Shown here piece by piece: positions 1 through 8,249 of a stretch of DNA of 64,000 nucleotides (within the stretch, counting starts at the first letter, position 1; the number at the start of each line of letters is the position of its first letter). The position numbers were made by a program, and so were the translations under genes. The notes beneath the pieces were generated by a model, which saw only the letters and a list, made by a program, of their open reading frames with translations, made no database searches and was not told the DNA's origin. The stretch spans positions 58,251-122,250 of the forward strand of contig NZ_NSDM01000020.1 in assembly GCF_030852425.1 (NCBI RefSeq). The letters are read 5' to 3'. This stretch comes from Saccharothrix longispora (GTDB lineage: Bacteria; Actinomycetota; Actinomycetes; Mycobacteriales; Pseudonocardiaceae).

Positions 1-762
1 GATCTTCGCCAGCGCCGCGCACAGGTCGGCGAAGTCGTCCAGCGTGCTGCCGGGGGTGCCCTCGGACTTGGCGACCAGGTCGTCGTCGCTCATCGGGGGC
101 GGCGCGTCGGGCAGGCCGCGGTGCCGGTAGTCGGGGCCGTCGACCCGGACCACGGTGAACCTCGCCGACATGGCCTGGATCTCGCGCAGGAAGTCGGCGG
201 CGGCGAACCGGCCCTCGCCGAGCTTGTCCGGCAGCGTGTTGGACGTGGCCGCGATCGACACGCCCGCCGCGGTCAGCTCCTTGATCAGGCGGGTCACCAG
301 CATCGTGTCCCCCGGGTCGTCCAGCTCGAACTCGTCGATCGCGAGCAACCGGTGCCCGGACAGCCGGGCGACGGTCTCCGGGAACCCGAGCGCGCCGACG
401 AGGTTGGTCAGCTCGACGAACGTGCCGTACGCCCTGGGGCCGGGCACGGCGTGCCAGATCGAGGCCAGCAGGTGGGTCTTGCCGACGCCGAAGCCGCCGT
501 CGAGGTAGAGGCCGGGCTTGGCGTCGTCCGGCTGCGACCGCTTGAACAGCGACCCGAGCCACCCCCGGTCGCCGCCCCCGGAGACCCGTTCGGCGAACTC
601 CCGGCACGCGGTGACGGCCGCGGCCTGGCTGGGCTCGTCGGGGTTGGGGAGGTAGGTGTCGAACCGCACGCCGTCGAACCTCGGCGGCGGGACCATCGCC
701 CCGACCAGCTCGTCCGCCTCGACGTGCGGGGTGCGGTCGGACAGGCGCGGTGGGGCGGACAT
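1..762 (-). CDS. zapE: Cell division ATPase ZapE / AFG1-like (3' end cut by window edge)
   Basis: P-loop ATPase of the ZapE/AFG1 family, which in other bacteria acts at the division ring. The visible 254 codons begin at the ATG at 762-760 and run off the left edge, so the C-terminus is missing. Walker A is GGFGVGKTH (residues 89-97) and Walker B lies in LLAIDEF (139-145). A later ATSNT stretch fits the sensor region of this family. The start lies six bases after a TAGGCT hexamer with no ribosome-binding site, so the message is probably leaderless. It is divergent from the pyrimidine reductase. The family call is firm; the cell role is inferred from relatives. Confidence 0.9.
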   Translation of the reverse strand, partial: MSAPPRLSDRTPHVEADELVGAMVPPPRFDGVRFDTYLPNPDEPSQAAAVTACREFAERVSGGGDRGWLGSLFKRSQPDDAKPGLYLDGGFGVGKTHLLASIWHAVPGPRAYGTFVELTNLVGALGFPETVARLSGHRLLAIDEFELDDPGDTMLVTRLIKELTAAGVSIAATSNTLPDKLGEGRFAAADFLREIQAMSARFTVVRVDGPDYRHRGLPDAPPPMSDDDLVAKSEGTPGSTLDDFADLCAALAKI

Positions 763-768
763 GCCCGA

Positions 769-774
769 AGCCTA
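769..774 (-). promoter_or_regulatory. Probable -10 hexamer, leaderless zapE message
   Basis: TAGGCT on the minus strand, six bases before the zapE ATG, with no purine-rich ribosome-binding site between. This matches the TANNNT pattern typical of leaderless actinobacterial genes. No convincing -35 element was seen. Confidence 0.45.
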
Positions 775-801
775 ACGGCGTGCTGGGATGTGGTGGTGCG
801 G

Positions 802-1545
802 ATGTTGTGGCCACCACGCGGGGACGGGATCACCGACGCGGACCTGGAGCGGCTCTACGCCTACCCGGACGACCTCGACCGGCCGTTCGTGCAGGTCAAC
901 TTCGTGTCCAGCGCGGACGGGGCGGTGTCCGTCGACGGGCGGTCCGGCGGGTTGGGCAACGCCGCCGACAAGAAGGTGTTCGCGCTGGGCCGCGACCTGT
1001 GCGACGTGGTGCTGGTGGGCGCCGGGACGGCCCGCGCGGAGGGCTACCGCGGGGTGAGGGCGACGGAGGTGCGCGCCGAGCGGCGGTCCCGGCTGGGGCT
1101 CTCGCCCGTGCCGCCGATCGCGGTGGTCACCGCGCGGTGCTCGATCGAGCCGTCGTCGCCGCTGGTCGCGGACACCGCCGTGCCGACGATCGTGCTGACC
1201 GCAGGGTCCGCGCCCCGGGAACGGCGCGACGCGCTGGCCGACGCGGGCGCGGACGTGGTGGTCGCGGGCGACGGGTCGGTGGACCCGGCGGCGGCGCTGC
1301 GGGCGCTGGACGAGCGGGGCCTGCGCCGCGTCGACTGCGAGGGCGGGCCCGGCCTGTTCGGCTCGCTGATCGCGGCGGACCTGGTGGACGTGCTGTGCGT
1401 GACGTTCTCGCCGCTGCTCGTCGGCGGCGACGCGGGGCGCATCGCGCACGGCCCGCTGCCGGAGGCGCCCCGGTCGCTGGAGCTGGCGTCGGTGCTGCAC
1501 GCCGACAGCGCGCTGCTGCTGCGCTACCGCCGGACGCGCGCGTGA
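802..1545 (+). CDS. Pyrimidine reductase family protein (RibD C-terminal-like)
   Basis: A 247-residue protein with the dihydrofolate-reductase-like fold of the RibD C-terminal domain. Relatives reduce a ribosylamino-pyrimidine with NADPH in riboflavin synthesis. Seen: VNFVSSADGAVSVDGRSGGL near residues 31-50, VLVGAGTARAEGY, and a late CEGGPGLFGSLI motif, all typical of the family. No deaminase domain is present and no other rib gene is nearby, so its substrate is unproven. The ATG at 802 is used; a GTG at 796 is in frame and equally possible. It is followed by the DNA ligase gene on the same strand. Confidence 0.85.
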   Translation: MLWPPRGDGITDADLERLYAYPDDLDRPFVQVNFVSSADGAVSVDGRSGGLGNAADKKVFALGRDLCDVVLVGAGTARAEGYRGVRATEVRAERRSRLGLSPVPPIAVVTARCSIEPSSPLVADTAVPTIVLTAGSAPRERRDALADAGADVVVAGDGSVDPAAALRALDERGLRRVDCEGGPGLFGSLIAADLVDVLCVTFSPLLVGGDAGRIAHGPLPEAPRSLELASVLHADSALLLRYRRTRA

Positions 1546-1638
1546 CCCCGGGCCGGGACCGCGCCGGACCCGTCCCCGCTGGACCCGTCCCCGCCGAACC
1601 GGGTGCGCCGACCGGGGTCGACGGGGCAGGATGACCGC

Positions 1639-2712
1639 GTGGCGCTCCCGCTGACCCCTCCCGTGCAGCCGATGCTGGCCAACACCGCGGACACGATCCC
1701 CACCGGCTCCGACCTGCTGTTCGAGCCCAAGTTCGACGGCTACCGCGTCCTGGTGTTCCGCGACGGGGACGAGGTGCTCCTCCAGTCGCGCAGCGGCAAG
1801 CCGCTCAACCGCTACTTCCCCGAGGCCGAGGCGGCGCTGCGGCGCACCCTGCCGCCGAGGGTCGTGCTGGACGGCGAGCTGGTCGTCGCCAAGGACGGCA
1901 AGCTCGACTTCGACGCGCTGTCCGAGCGCATCCACCCGGCCGCCAGCCGCATCGCCCTGCTGTCCGAGCGGACGCCCGCCGGGTTCGTGGCGTTCGACCT
2001 GCTCGCGCTGGGCGACGACGTGCTGATGGAGGAGCCGACGACCGCGCGCCGGGCACGCCTCGAAGCCCTGGTCACGCCCGGTGACGGGCTGTACCTGACG
2101 CCCGCGACGGCCGACGCGTCGCTGGCCGGGCAGTGGTTCGAGCTGTTCGAGGGCGCGGGCCTGGACGGCGTGATCGGCAAGCCCGCCGACGCGGCGTACG
2201 AGCCGGGCAAGCGCGTCATGGTGAAGGTGAAGCACCAGCGCACCGCCGACTGCGTCGTCGCGGGCCTGCGCTGGCACAAGGACACCGAGCCCGGCACCGC
2301 CGTCGGCTCGCTGCTGCTCGGCCTGCACGACGAGCGGGGCGTGCTGCACCACGTGGGCGTCGTCGGCTCGTTCAAGGCCGCCGAACGGCGCAAGCTGGCC
2401 GAGGAGTTCGCGCCGCTGATCACGTCCGGGGACCACCCGTGGCTGGTGGAGCCGGACGGCCGCCGGCTGCCCGGCGAGATCAACCGGTGGCGCGGCAAGC
2501 ACGCCGAGTGGGTGCCGCTGCGCCCGGAGCGGGTGCTGGAGATCGCCTACTCGCAGACCGAGGGCGCGGCGCCGGCCCGGCTGCGGCACAACGGCCAGTT
2601 CCGCCGCTGGCGACCCGACCGCGAACCCTCCTCGTGCGGCTACGACCAGCTGGAGCAGCCCGCCCGCTACGACGTGGAGTCGGTCCTGCGCGGCGAGGTG
2701 CGGCCCGCGTAG
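1639..2712 (+). CDS. ligC: ATP-dependent DNA ligase, LigC type
   Basis: A 357-residue ATP-dependent DNA ligase of the actinobacterial LigC class. Motif I is EPKFDGYR with the adenylated lysine at residue 31. It is followed by LDGELVV (motif III), VAFDLLALG (IIIa), DGVIGKP (IV) and MVKVKH (V), then an OB-fold C-terminal region. Length matches LigC proteins, which act as back-up or repair ligases. The GTG at 1639 is chosen because the motif I spacing and the family N-terminus (LPLTPPVQPMLA) begin there. A LigD-type polymerase gene lies about 11 kb downstream on the other strand, but no Ku gene is in the window. Confidence 0.9.
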   Translation: MALPLTPPVQPMLANTADTIPTGSDLLFEPKFDGYRVLVFRDGDEVLLQSRSGKPLNRYFPEAEAALRRTLPPRVVLDGELVVAKDGKLDFDALSERIHPAASRIALLSERTPAGFVAFDLLALGDDVLMEEPTTARRARLEALVTPGDGLYLTPATADASLAGQWFELFEGAGLDGVIGKPADAAYEPGKRVMVKVKHQRTADCVVAGLRWHKDTEPGTAVGSLLLGLHDERGVLHHVGVVGSFKAAERRKLAEEFAPLITSGDHPWLVEPDGRRLPGEINRWRGKHAEWVPLRPERVLEIAYSQTEGAAPARLRHNGQFRRWRPDREPSSCGYDQLEQPARYDVESVLRGEVRPA

Positions 2713-2715
2713 CCT
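2710..2715 (+). promoter_or_regulatory. Probable -10 hexamer, leaderless message for small membrane protein
   Basis: TAGCCT, eight bases before the GTG at 2724 and overlapping the ligC stop region. There is no ribosome-binding site before the start. Confidence 0.4.
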
Positions 2716-2723
2716 GCTCGGTC

Positions 2724-3191
2724 GTGGGGGACGTGGAGAAGCTGGTCCAAGAGCTGGACGACCGGATGCTGCGCGACTGCCGGCGGCTGTCGCTGTGGCG
2801 GGTGGTGCACCGCGGCACCGGCATGGCCTACACGGTCGTGCTGATCCTCGTGCCCGCCGTGCTGGCGGTGGGGTTCACCTCGTCGGAGACGGTGCTCGGC
2901 AAGGTGCTGCTGCTCGCGGCGGCCGTGGTGGGCGGGCTGAACGTGACGTTCAAGCCGTACCTGCACAGCCGCAAGCGCCGCAACGACGTGAACGCCGTGC
3001 GGTTGATGCGCGACGAGTTCCGGGCCGAGGTGGCGGCGGGCGGCGACGTGCTCGCCACGTACCGGCGGTACTCGGCCGCCTACGCGGCGGAGTTCGAGAA
3101 GCGCGGCGGCGAGCTGCTCGACGGCACGCTGGGCGTCGAGCAGCCGGCACCGGCACCCGGTGCCCCCGGTTCCCCGCCCGAGCGGTCCTGA
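2724..3191 (+). CDS. Small two-helix membrane protein, DUF4231/SLATT-like
   Basis: A 155-residue protein with a charged N-terminus, two adjacent membrane segments (about residues 34-54 and 60-80) and a basic then acidic cytoplasmic tail. The tail includes a long helical region (NDVNAVRLMRDEFRAEV) and a Pro/Ala-rich end. This resembles DUF4231 or SLATT proteins, a fold found in some nucleotide-signalling defence effectors, but similarity by eye is weak and no effector partner is adjacent. The start is the GTG at 2724, just after the ligC stop, preceded by a TAGCCT hexamer. Function unknown. Confidence 0.65.
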   Translation: MGDVEKLVQELDDRMLRDCRRLSLWRVVHRGTGMAYTVVLILVPAVLAVGFTSSETVLGKVLLLAAAVVGGLNVTFKPYLHSRKRRNDVNAVRLMRDEFRAEVAAGGDVLATYRRYSAAYAAEFEKRGGELLDGTLGVEQPAPAPGAPGSPPERS

Positions 3192-3210
3192 CCGCCGCCC
3201 GACACCGCGG

Positions 3211-4140
3211 CTACCCCTCCGGTCTCGCCGTGCGGGTCGCCCCGACCGAGGCCAGGACGACGCAGAACACCGCGGCCCACTGCGCCGGGTGCAGGGCCTC
3301 GTGGAGCACCACCAGACCGGCCAGCGCGGCGACCGCCGGTTCGAGGCTCATCAGGATGCCGAACACGCGCGGCGGGATGCGGCGCAGCGCCTCCAGCTCC
3401 AGCGAGTAGGGCACCACCGACGACAGCAGCGCCACCGCGCCGCCCACGACCAGCACCGCCGGGTCGAGCAGCGCCGTGCCCGCCTCGGCCACGCCGAACG
3501 GCAGTGCGAGCACCGCGCCGAACACCATCGCGAGCGCGAGCCCGCCGCCGTCGGAGGTCCGGCTGCCCAGGGCCGCGGCCATCAGGATGTACCCGGCCCA
3601 GCACGCCGCCGCGCACAGCGCGAACAGCACGCCGGGCAGCGCGAGGCCACCGTCCACCCTGGTCAGCAGCAGCACGCCGGCCGCGGCGAGCAGCGCCCAC
3701 GCGCCGTCCAGCCAGCGCCGGGAACCGAGCACGGCCACCGCCAGCGGCCCGAGGAACTCGATCGTGACGGCCGCGCCCAGCGGGATGTGCTTGATCGCCT
3801 GGTAGAAGGTGAGGTTCATCGCGCCCAGCACCAGGCCGTAGCCGGCGACGACGAGCCACGTCCGGGCGTCCATGCGCAGCGAGGGCCGCCAGATGAGCAG
3901 CAGCACCGCCGCGGCCAGCACCAGCCGCAACGTCACCGTGCCCGCGGCCCCGGCGGTGGCGAACAGCTGCTTGGCCACGGCCGCGCCCACCTGCACGCTC
4001 ACGATGCCGAGCAGGACCAGCGCCGGCGGGGGTATGGCCCCGTACGCCCGGGCCGCTGCCGAGAGCGGAGCCGCCCACCGGCCCTGGCCGCGTTCCGGGA
4101 AACCTTCGACGTGCACCGTCACCACGGGGCCATCCTGCAC
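3211..4140 (-). CDS. EamA/RhtA-family transporter
   Basis: A 309-residue integral membrane protein of the drug/metabolite transporter superfamily. About ten hydrophobic segments run from residue 40 to 300 in two EamA repeats, with the signature NLTFYQAIKHIPLGAAVTIE in the first half and ALRRIPPRVFGILMSLEPAV in the second. This is close to RhtA-type threonine/homoserine exporters; the real substrate cannot be read. The start is given as the GTG at 4140, but GTGs at 4125 and 4122 have a better purine-rich stretch upstream and may be correct. It converges with the DUF4231-like gene and diverges from the secreted hydrolase. Confidence 0.85.
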   Translation of the reverse strand: MQDGPVVTVHVEGFPERGQGRWAAPLSAAARAYGAIPPPALVLLGIVSVQVGAAVAKQLFATAGAAGTVTLRLVLAAAVLLLIWRPSLRMDARTWLVVAGYGLVLGAMNLTFYQAIKHIPLGAAVTIEFLGPLAVAVLGSRRWLDGAWALLAAAGVLLLTRVDGGLALPGVLFALCAAACWAGYILMAAALGSRTSDGGGLALAMVFGAVLALPFGVAEAGTALLDPAVLVVGGAVALLSSVVPYSLELEALRRIPPRVFGILMSLEPAVAALAGLVVLHEALHPAQWAAVFCVVLASVGATRTARPEG

Positions 4141-4448
4141 GCCGGTGCCGCCGCGAACCGCACGCCGACCGGCCCCGGTGACCCACGTCTCACCACTCGT
4201 GCCCGACGGCGGGCACGCCCGCGGTCACGGCTCCCGCCGCCGCGACCGGTCGCCTGCCGCCCCGATCCCCCGCACGCGCACGCCGCCCACGCTCCGCCGC
4301 GAACCCGTCGCACGCTGCGCGGAGGTCCCCGCCAGGGGGTCCCCTGCTTTCATTCTGCCGGACATCACCGACACTCCCCGCTCACCGAAGTCTCACCTGG
4401 ACTGTGTGAGGCTGGGCCAACGCTGTTGGGAGAGAGCGAGGGACCGCT
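4141..4448. other. Divergent intergenic region
   Basis: 308 bases between the divergent EamA transporter and the secreted hydrolase. It has no credible reading frame. A small inverted repeat (GTGCCCG...GCGGGCAC, about 4199-4216) is present, and GAGGGA at 4437-4442 is the likely ribosome-binding site of the hydrolase. Promoters for both genes must lie here, but none can be assigned with confidence. Confidence 0.4.
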
Positions 4449-5993
4449 GTGCCGCGTCGGCGTCACGCCGCCTTGATGCTGGTGGCTTTGAGCGCGCTGG
4501 CCGCGTGCAGCGCGGGCCCGTCGACCCGTCCGGTGATCGCCGTGCACGGCGACGGCGGCGACCAGCCCCCCGTCGTGGTGCCGTCCGGCCCCCGCGAGGT
4601 GCCGCCGCTGGCGGAGGGCGACGAGGTCGGTCTGTCGTGGAGCGGCTGCACGGGTTCGACCCTCGACCGGATGGGTGACACGGCCCCCGCCGGCAACCGG
4701 GAGTACGAGTGCGCCCAGCTGACCGTGCGGCTGGACGCGCCGAACCGGCCCGGCCGGGGCAGCCTCGGCCTCGGGTTGCTGCGCGTCGGCACGGGTGGCA
4801 GCCCGCTCGTGGTGGTGGGTGACGCGGACGGCGAGCCGGGCAGCCTCAAGGCGGCGCGGTTGGCCGCGTCGCTGCCCGCGGACGTGCTGAGCACCTTCAC
4901 CCTGATCGGCGTGGACCGGCGCGGCACCGGGCAGTCCGACGGGGTGCAGTGCGTGCCGGACGTCGCGCGCGCCGGGATCGTCGAGTCCGACCCGGCCGAG
5001 GAGACGCAGGACGACCTGCTGGAGGCCGTCGGCCGGGCCAGCCAGGAGTGCGTGCTCGACCTGGAGAACCGGCTGCCGGCGGTCGACTCGTGGCGCGCCT
5101 CCGCCGACCTGGAGCAGCTGCGCGAGGCGTTGGGCGTGCCCCACCTCAACGCGATCGGGGTGGGCGACGGCTCGAAGGTGCTGACCCTGTACGCGAGCCG
5201 CTTCCCGGACCGGATCGGCCGGATGGTGTTCGACGGCGCACCGGACCCGACGCTGGACGTGCAGGGCGTGACCGAGGCGCGCGCGGTGGCGGCGGAGGCC
5301 GCGTTCGCCGCGTTCCAGGCCGACTGCGCGGTGCGCGGCTGCCCGCTGGGCGCGGCGGCGACGGACCGGTTCAAGGCCCTGCTGGGGACGTTGCGCACCG
5401 CCCCGATCCGCGGTGAGGACGTCGACCTGACGCCGGGCACGGCGACGGTGGCCGTGCTGGCGGGCCTCGCGGACCGCCCGCGGTGGCCCGCGCTGGCCGA
5501 CGCGCTGGTGGCGGCGGAGGGCGGTGACGGGACGAAGCTCACGTCGTTCGTCGAACCGCTGCTGCTGGACTCGGACGACAACCCGCCGTGGCTGGACGCG
5601 GGCATCGTCACGGGCTGCAACGACACCACGACCCGCATCCCGCCCGAGCGGGTGGCGGGGTTGACCGAGGACTGGCGCGGCAAGCACCCGCTGTTCGGCG
5701 CCTACTTCGCCCGCAAGCTGCTCACCTGCGGCCCGTTCCCGGTGCCGCAGCCGGCGACGGTGCCGAAGCTCGTCGGCGCTCCCCCGATCGTGGTGCTGAC
5801 GTCGGCGGCCGACCCGGTGACGCCTGCGGCCGGTGGCGAGCGGGCGGCGCAGGCCCTCCCGGCGGGTGTGCTCATCGGGTGGCAGGGCGCCGGGCACGGC
5901 GCGCTGGGCAACTCGTCGTGCGCGACGACGGCGGCGCGGGACTTCCTGGTGGACGCGAAGGTCCCGACGTCCGGGACCGTCTGCCCGCCCTGA
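4449..5993 (+). CDS. Secreted TAP-like alpha/beta-hydrolase lipoprotein without a nucleophile serine
   Basis: A 514-residue exported protein starting at a GTG. It has a basic N-terminus, a hydrophobic stretch and a lipobox ending in LAAC (Cys about residue 20), so it should be a lipoprotein. The body is a TAP-like alpha/beta hydrolase, the family of secreted tripeptidyl aminopeptidases: VDRRGTGQSD oxyanion region, a C-terminal DPVTP acid and GHG histidine. At the nucleophile elbow, where Gly-x-Ser-x-Gly is expected, the sequence reads IGVGDGSKVL (residues about 236-245), so the serine position is glycine. It may be a pseudo-enzyme or use the shifted serine. Many Cys residues suggest disulfides. 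Confidence 0.85.
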   Translation: MPRRRHAALMLVALSALAACSAGPSTRPVIAVHGDGGDQPPVVVPSGPREVPPLAEGDEVGLSWSGCTGSTLDRMGDTAPAGNREYECAQLTVRLDAPNRPGRGSLGLGLLRVGTGGSPLVVVGDADGEPGSLKAARLAASLPADVLSTFTLIGVDRRGTGQSDGVQCVPDVARAGIVESDPAEETQDDLLEAVGRASQECVLDLENRLPAVDSWRASADLEQLREALGVPHLNAIGVGDGSKVLTLYASRFPDRIGRMVFDGAPDPTLDVQGVTEARAVAAEAAFAAFQADCAVRGCPLGAAATDRFKALLGTLRTAPIRGEDVDLTPGTATVAVLAGLADRPRWPALADALVAAEGGDGTKLTSFVEPLLLDSDDNPPWLDAGIVTGCNDTTTRIPPERVAGLTEDWRGKHPLFGAYFARKLLTCGPFPVPQPATVPKLVGAPPIVVLTSAADPVTPAAGGERAAQALPAGVLIGWQGAGHGALGNSSCATTAARDFLVDAKVPTSGTVCPP

Positions 5994-6078
5994 GCCGCCC
6001 GACTTGGGCCTGCCCGACCCCGCGGCCTGCCCGACCCCGGCGCGCTGGGGCGGCCGGGGCCGGGGCTACCGGCGTGGT

Positions 6079-6180
6079 CTAGCAGCTCGAACAGCAGCCG
6101 CAGCCCGGCCCCGTGCAGCCGGTGCAGCAACTGCAGCCGTCGAGCCGGACCTGCTCCGCAGTCGTGACCTCTACCGCCAT
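6079..6180 (-). CDS. 33-residue Cys-rich mini-protein, possible RiPP precursor or metal-binding peptide
   Basis: A very short gene with excellent translation signals: GGGGAGG lies six bases before the ATG at 6180. The product has a Cys-free N-terminal part (MAVEVTTAEQVRLD) followed by a 19-residue C-terminal block, GCSCCTGCTGPGCGCCSSC, with eight Cys plus Ser/Thr, and ends in Cys. This leader-plus-core layout resembles thiopeptide-like or MNIO-modified peptides; a small metallothionein is the main alternative. No modifying enzyme is adjacent. The nearest candidate is the DUF692 protein at 23.4 kb. I do not recognise the family. Confidence 0.7.
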   Translation of the reverse strand: MAVEVTTAEQVRLDGCSCCTGCTGPGCGCCSSC

Positions 6181-6333
6181 GGTGTGCCTCCCCGTGGTCG
6201 AACGCGGACAATCGAACGCGGACATCCGAACCGAACCTAGGTCGACCTCACCGTCCGCCCTACCGCTGGGCGTGGGAAGTCCCTTCACTCGATCGCGGAA
6301 CACCAATCATCAAGATGTTGCAATACGTGGTTG

Positions 6334-7017
6334 TCAGCCCGTGAGCTCGTCCAACGCGCGCTGCGCGGCCTCCAGCTCGGCGCGCAACTGCTCCACCCGT
6401 GCGAGGTGGCGTTCCCGCGCCGCGCTGAGCACGCTCTCCACCGCCTCGTCGACCTCGGCGGGCAGCAGCTTCGCCGCCGCGGCCACCGCCGACGCGGCCA
6501 CGGGCGCGGCCTTCAGCGTCCGCTTCGCGCCCCACTGCACGTCGACGGTCCACTCGCCCTCGGCCGTGGACACCAGCGTCACGGTCACCTCGGCCGGCTT
6601 GGCCTGCTTGCGCGACGCCGACGGCTTGGCGGCGGGCTTGGCCGCGGCGGCCGCGGGGGGCGCCGGGGCGACCTTGGGCTTCGCGGGAGGTGGCGCGGGC
6701 GTGTAGATGTGCTCGACCGGCGCGGGCGCGGGCGGTTCGGGCTCCTTCGCGGGCGGGGGCGTCCGCTTGCGCGGCGCGGGCTTCTCCACGGTGAGCTCGG
6801 CGGGCGAGAACGACAGCTCGTCCTTGTCCCCCGTCGGCCGCACCTGGATGAAGTCGCCCTCGGCGGGCTCGGTGAACGCCACGACCTTCGCCGAGCGCCC
6901 CGCCTCCACGCCGACCGCGGCGGAGGTGAACCAGACCTGGGCCGGGCGGCCCGCGGCCAGCTCCCCGCGCAAAAAGTCGATGTCCTCCTCGGACAACGAG
7001 TTCTTCGCCTTCGCCAT
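6334..7017 (-). CDS. Pro/Ala-rich protein with coiled-coil C-terminus (DUF6319-like)
   Basis: A 227-residue cytoplasmic protein. Residues 1-75 form a compact domain (ELAAGRPAQVWFTSAAVGVE, then DFIQVRPTGDKDELSFSP). The middle, to about residue 140, is Pro/Ala/Lys-rich, followed by a small beta-rich segment (VTVTLVSTAEGEWTVDVQWG) and a helical, probably coiled-coil end (ARVEQLRAELEAAQRALDEL). The ATG at 7017 is chosen because GGAGG lies eight bases upstream and the conserved part begins there. It looks like an uncharacterised actinobacterial family, perhaps DUF6319. Function unknown. Confidence 0.75.
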   Translation of the reverse strand: MAKAKNSLSEEDIDFLRGELAAGRPAQVWFTSAAVGVEAGRSAKVVAFTEPAEGDFIQVRPTGDKDELSFSPAELTVEKPAPRKRTPPPAKEPEPPAPAPVEHIYTPAPPPAKPKVAPAPPAAAAAKPAAKPSASRKQAKPAEVTVTLVSTAEGEWTVDVQWGAKRTLKAAPVAASAVAAAAKLLPAEVDEAVESVLSAARERHLARVEQLRAELEAAQRALDELTG

Positions 7018-7225
7018 CTCGGTTACCTCCACGACTTGCACAAGACCTGTCGGGGTGAAGCTTGCCCTACGGCACCGACATTCCCGCGAGCCGCCGGTCG
7101 TGGAGGCTGCGCGGCGTCCCCGCGCGGCGGCGGAACAGGCGGTCGCGGTCGTCGCGGTCCTGGTGGTCGTGGTCGTCCCGCGACGGCGTGCCCCGGCAGG
7201 CGACAGGGAGTCCACAGAGGACGGA

Positions 7226-7256
7226 CGCCGGGCGGTGGGGACACCACCGCCCGGCG
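7226..7256 (-). terminator. Hairpin terminator after the glucanase/DUF1996 operon
   Basis: CGCCGGGCGGTG (7226-7237) pairs perfectly with CACCGCCCGGCG (7245-7256) across a 7-base loop, directly after the DUF1996 stop at 7263. It lacks a U-run, as is usual in this clade. Confidence 0.7.
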
Positions 7257-7262
7257 CGTCGA

Positions 7263-8207
7263 TCAGATCGGCCGGCCGTTCGTGCCGCAGATGCGGCCGG
7301 CGTTCACGCAGTCGCGCACCCGCTGTTGCAGGTCCGGCTGGTTCCACGCGTTCATGAAGTCACCGTGGAAGGTGTACCCCGGCGCGGTGGTCACGTTGAC
7401 CCCGTTCACCGTCCCGCCGAGCGACAGGCCGCCGCCGTTGACCGGGTAGGTGATCAGGAACTCCAGCCTGGGCAGGACCGTGTTGTGCGTCGACGGGCAC
7501 GACCCGTTCCAGAACACGACGTGGTCCTTGTGGTTGGCGCTGTCCAGGTCCCGACCGTTCCAGCAGGTCGGGAAGTCCAGGTAGGTCTCCAGCTTCGTGC
7601 CCGCCGGGCAGTTCATGAAGTCCCGGCTGGACGGCGACTGCGTGGTGCACGACCACCGCGCGGACGGGTTCTGGTCCGGGCTCGTCGCCCGCGCGTTGCC
7701 GACCACGTACCGGAAGTCCGGCGGGTGCGGCACCGCGCGCTGCATGTCGTGGATGCCCTGGTAGTACACCGTGACGCTCTCCGGGGCGACCGGCTGCCCG
7801 TTCTTGTAGAGGGTGGGCACCCAGTAGGCGGACAGGTCGATCGCCGGGTCGCAGGTGGTGCTCGCGGCCTTGAGCGAGGTGTAGGTGGACGAGGCGTTGG
7901 TCGACCGGTTGCCGAAGAACTCGTGCACGTGCGAGGCGCCGGTCCGGTCGGGGTAGATGATGGGGTCGTCGCCGCTCCGGTGGCTGGCGCGGCAGTTGGC
8001 GCGGAACTCCGAGGCGGCCCGGATGCCGGGTTGCGCCTCGATGGCCTCCGCTTGCCGCGCGTCGGGCGCGGCGGGGTGGTTGCCGTGGTCGACGTGGTTT
8101 TCCTGTGGGCCCGCGCCCGCCGGCTGGTGGCTGACCACCGACCCGATCAGGGCCAGTGCCAGCGCGGCGGACGCGGCTCCGATGACACCTCTCATCCTCG
8201 CGTTCAT
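7263..8207 (-). CDS. Secreted DUF1996 domain protein
   Basis: A 314-residue exported protein. A signal peptide covers residues 1-32 (hydrophobic GVIGAASAALALALIGSVV, ending near AGA). The rest is a DUF1996 domain, seen in fungal and actinobacterial secreted proteins: CRASHRSGDDPIIYP, SHVHEFFGN, YWVPTLY, PTCWNG and a late TFHGDFMNAW. The many His and Cys residues suggest metal binding or disulfides. The start ATG at 8207 has AGGAGA upstream. It follows the GH81 glucanase by 42 bases on the same strand, so the two are probably one operon acting on cell-wall glucan. Activity is unknown. Confidence 0.85.
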   Translation of the reverse strand: MNARMRGVIGAASAALALALIGSVVSHQPAGAGPQENHVDHGNHPAAPDARQAEAIEAQPGIRAASEFRANCRASHRSGDDPIIYPDRTGASHVHEFFGNRSTNASSTYTSLKAASTTCDPAIDLSAYWVPTLYKNGQPVAPESVTVYYQGIHDMQRAVPHPPDFRYVVGNARATSPDQNPSARWSCTTQSPSSRDFMNCPAGTKLETYLDFPTCWNGRDLDSANHKDHVVFWNGSCPSTHNTVLPRLEFLITYPVNGGGLSLGGTVNGVNVTTAPGYTFHGDFMNAWNQPDLQQRVRDCVNAGRICGTNGRPI

Positions 8208-8249
8208 CTCGCAGTCTCCTTTGACTGGCGTGATGCGGCGGCGGGAGTT

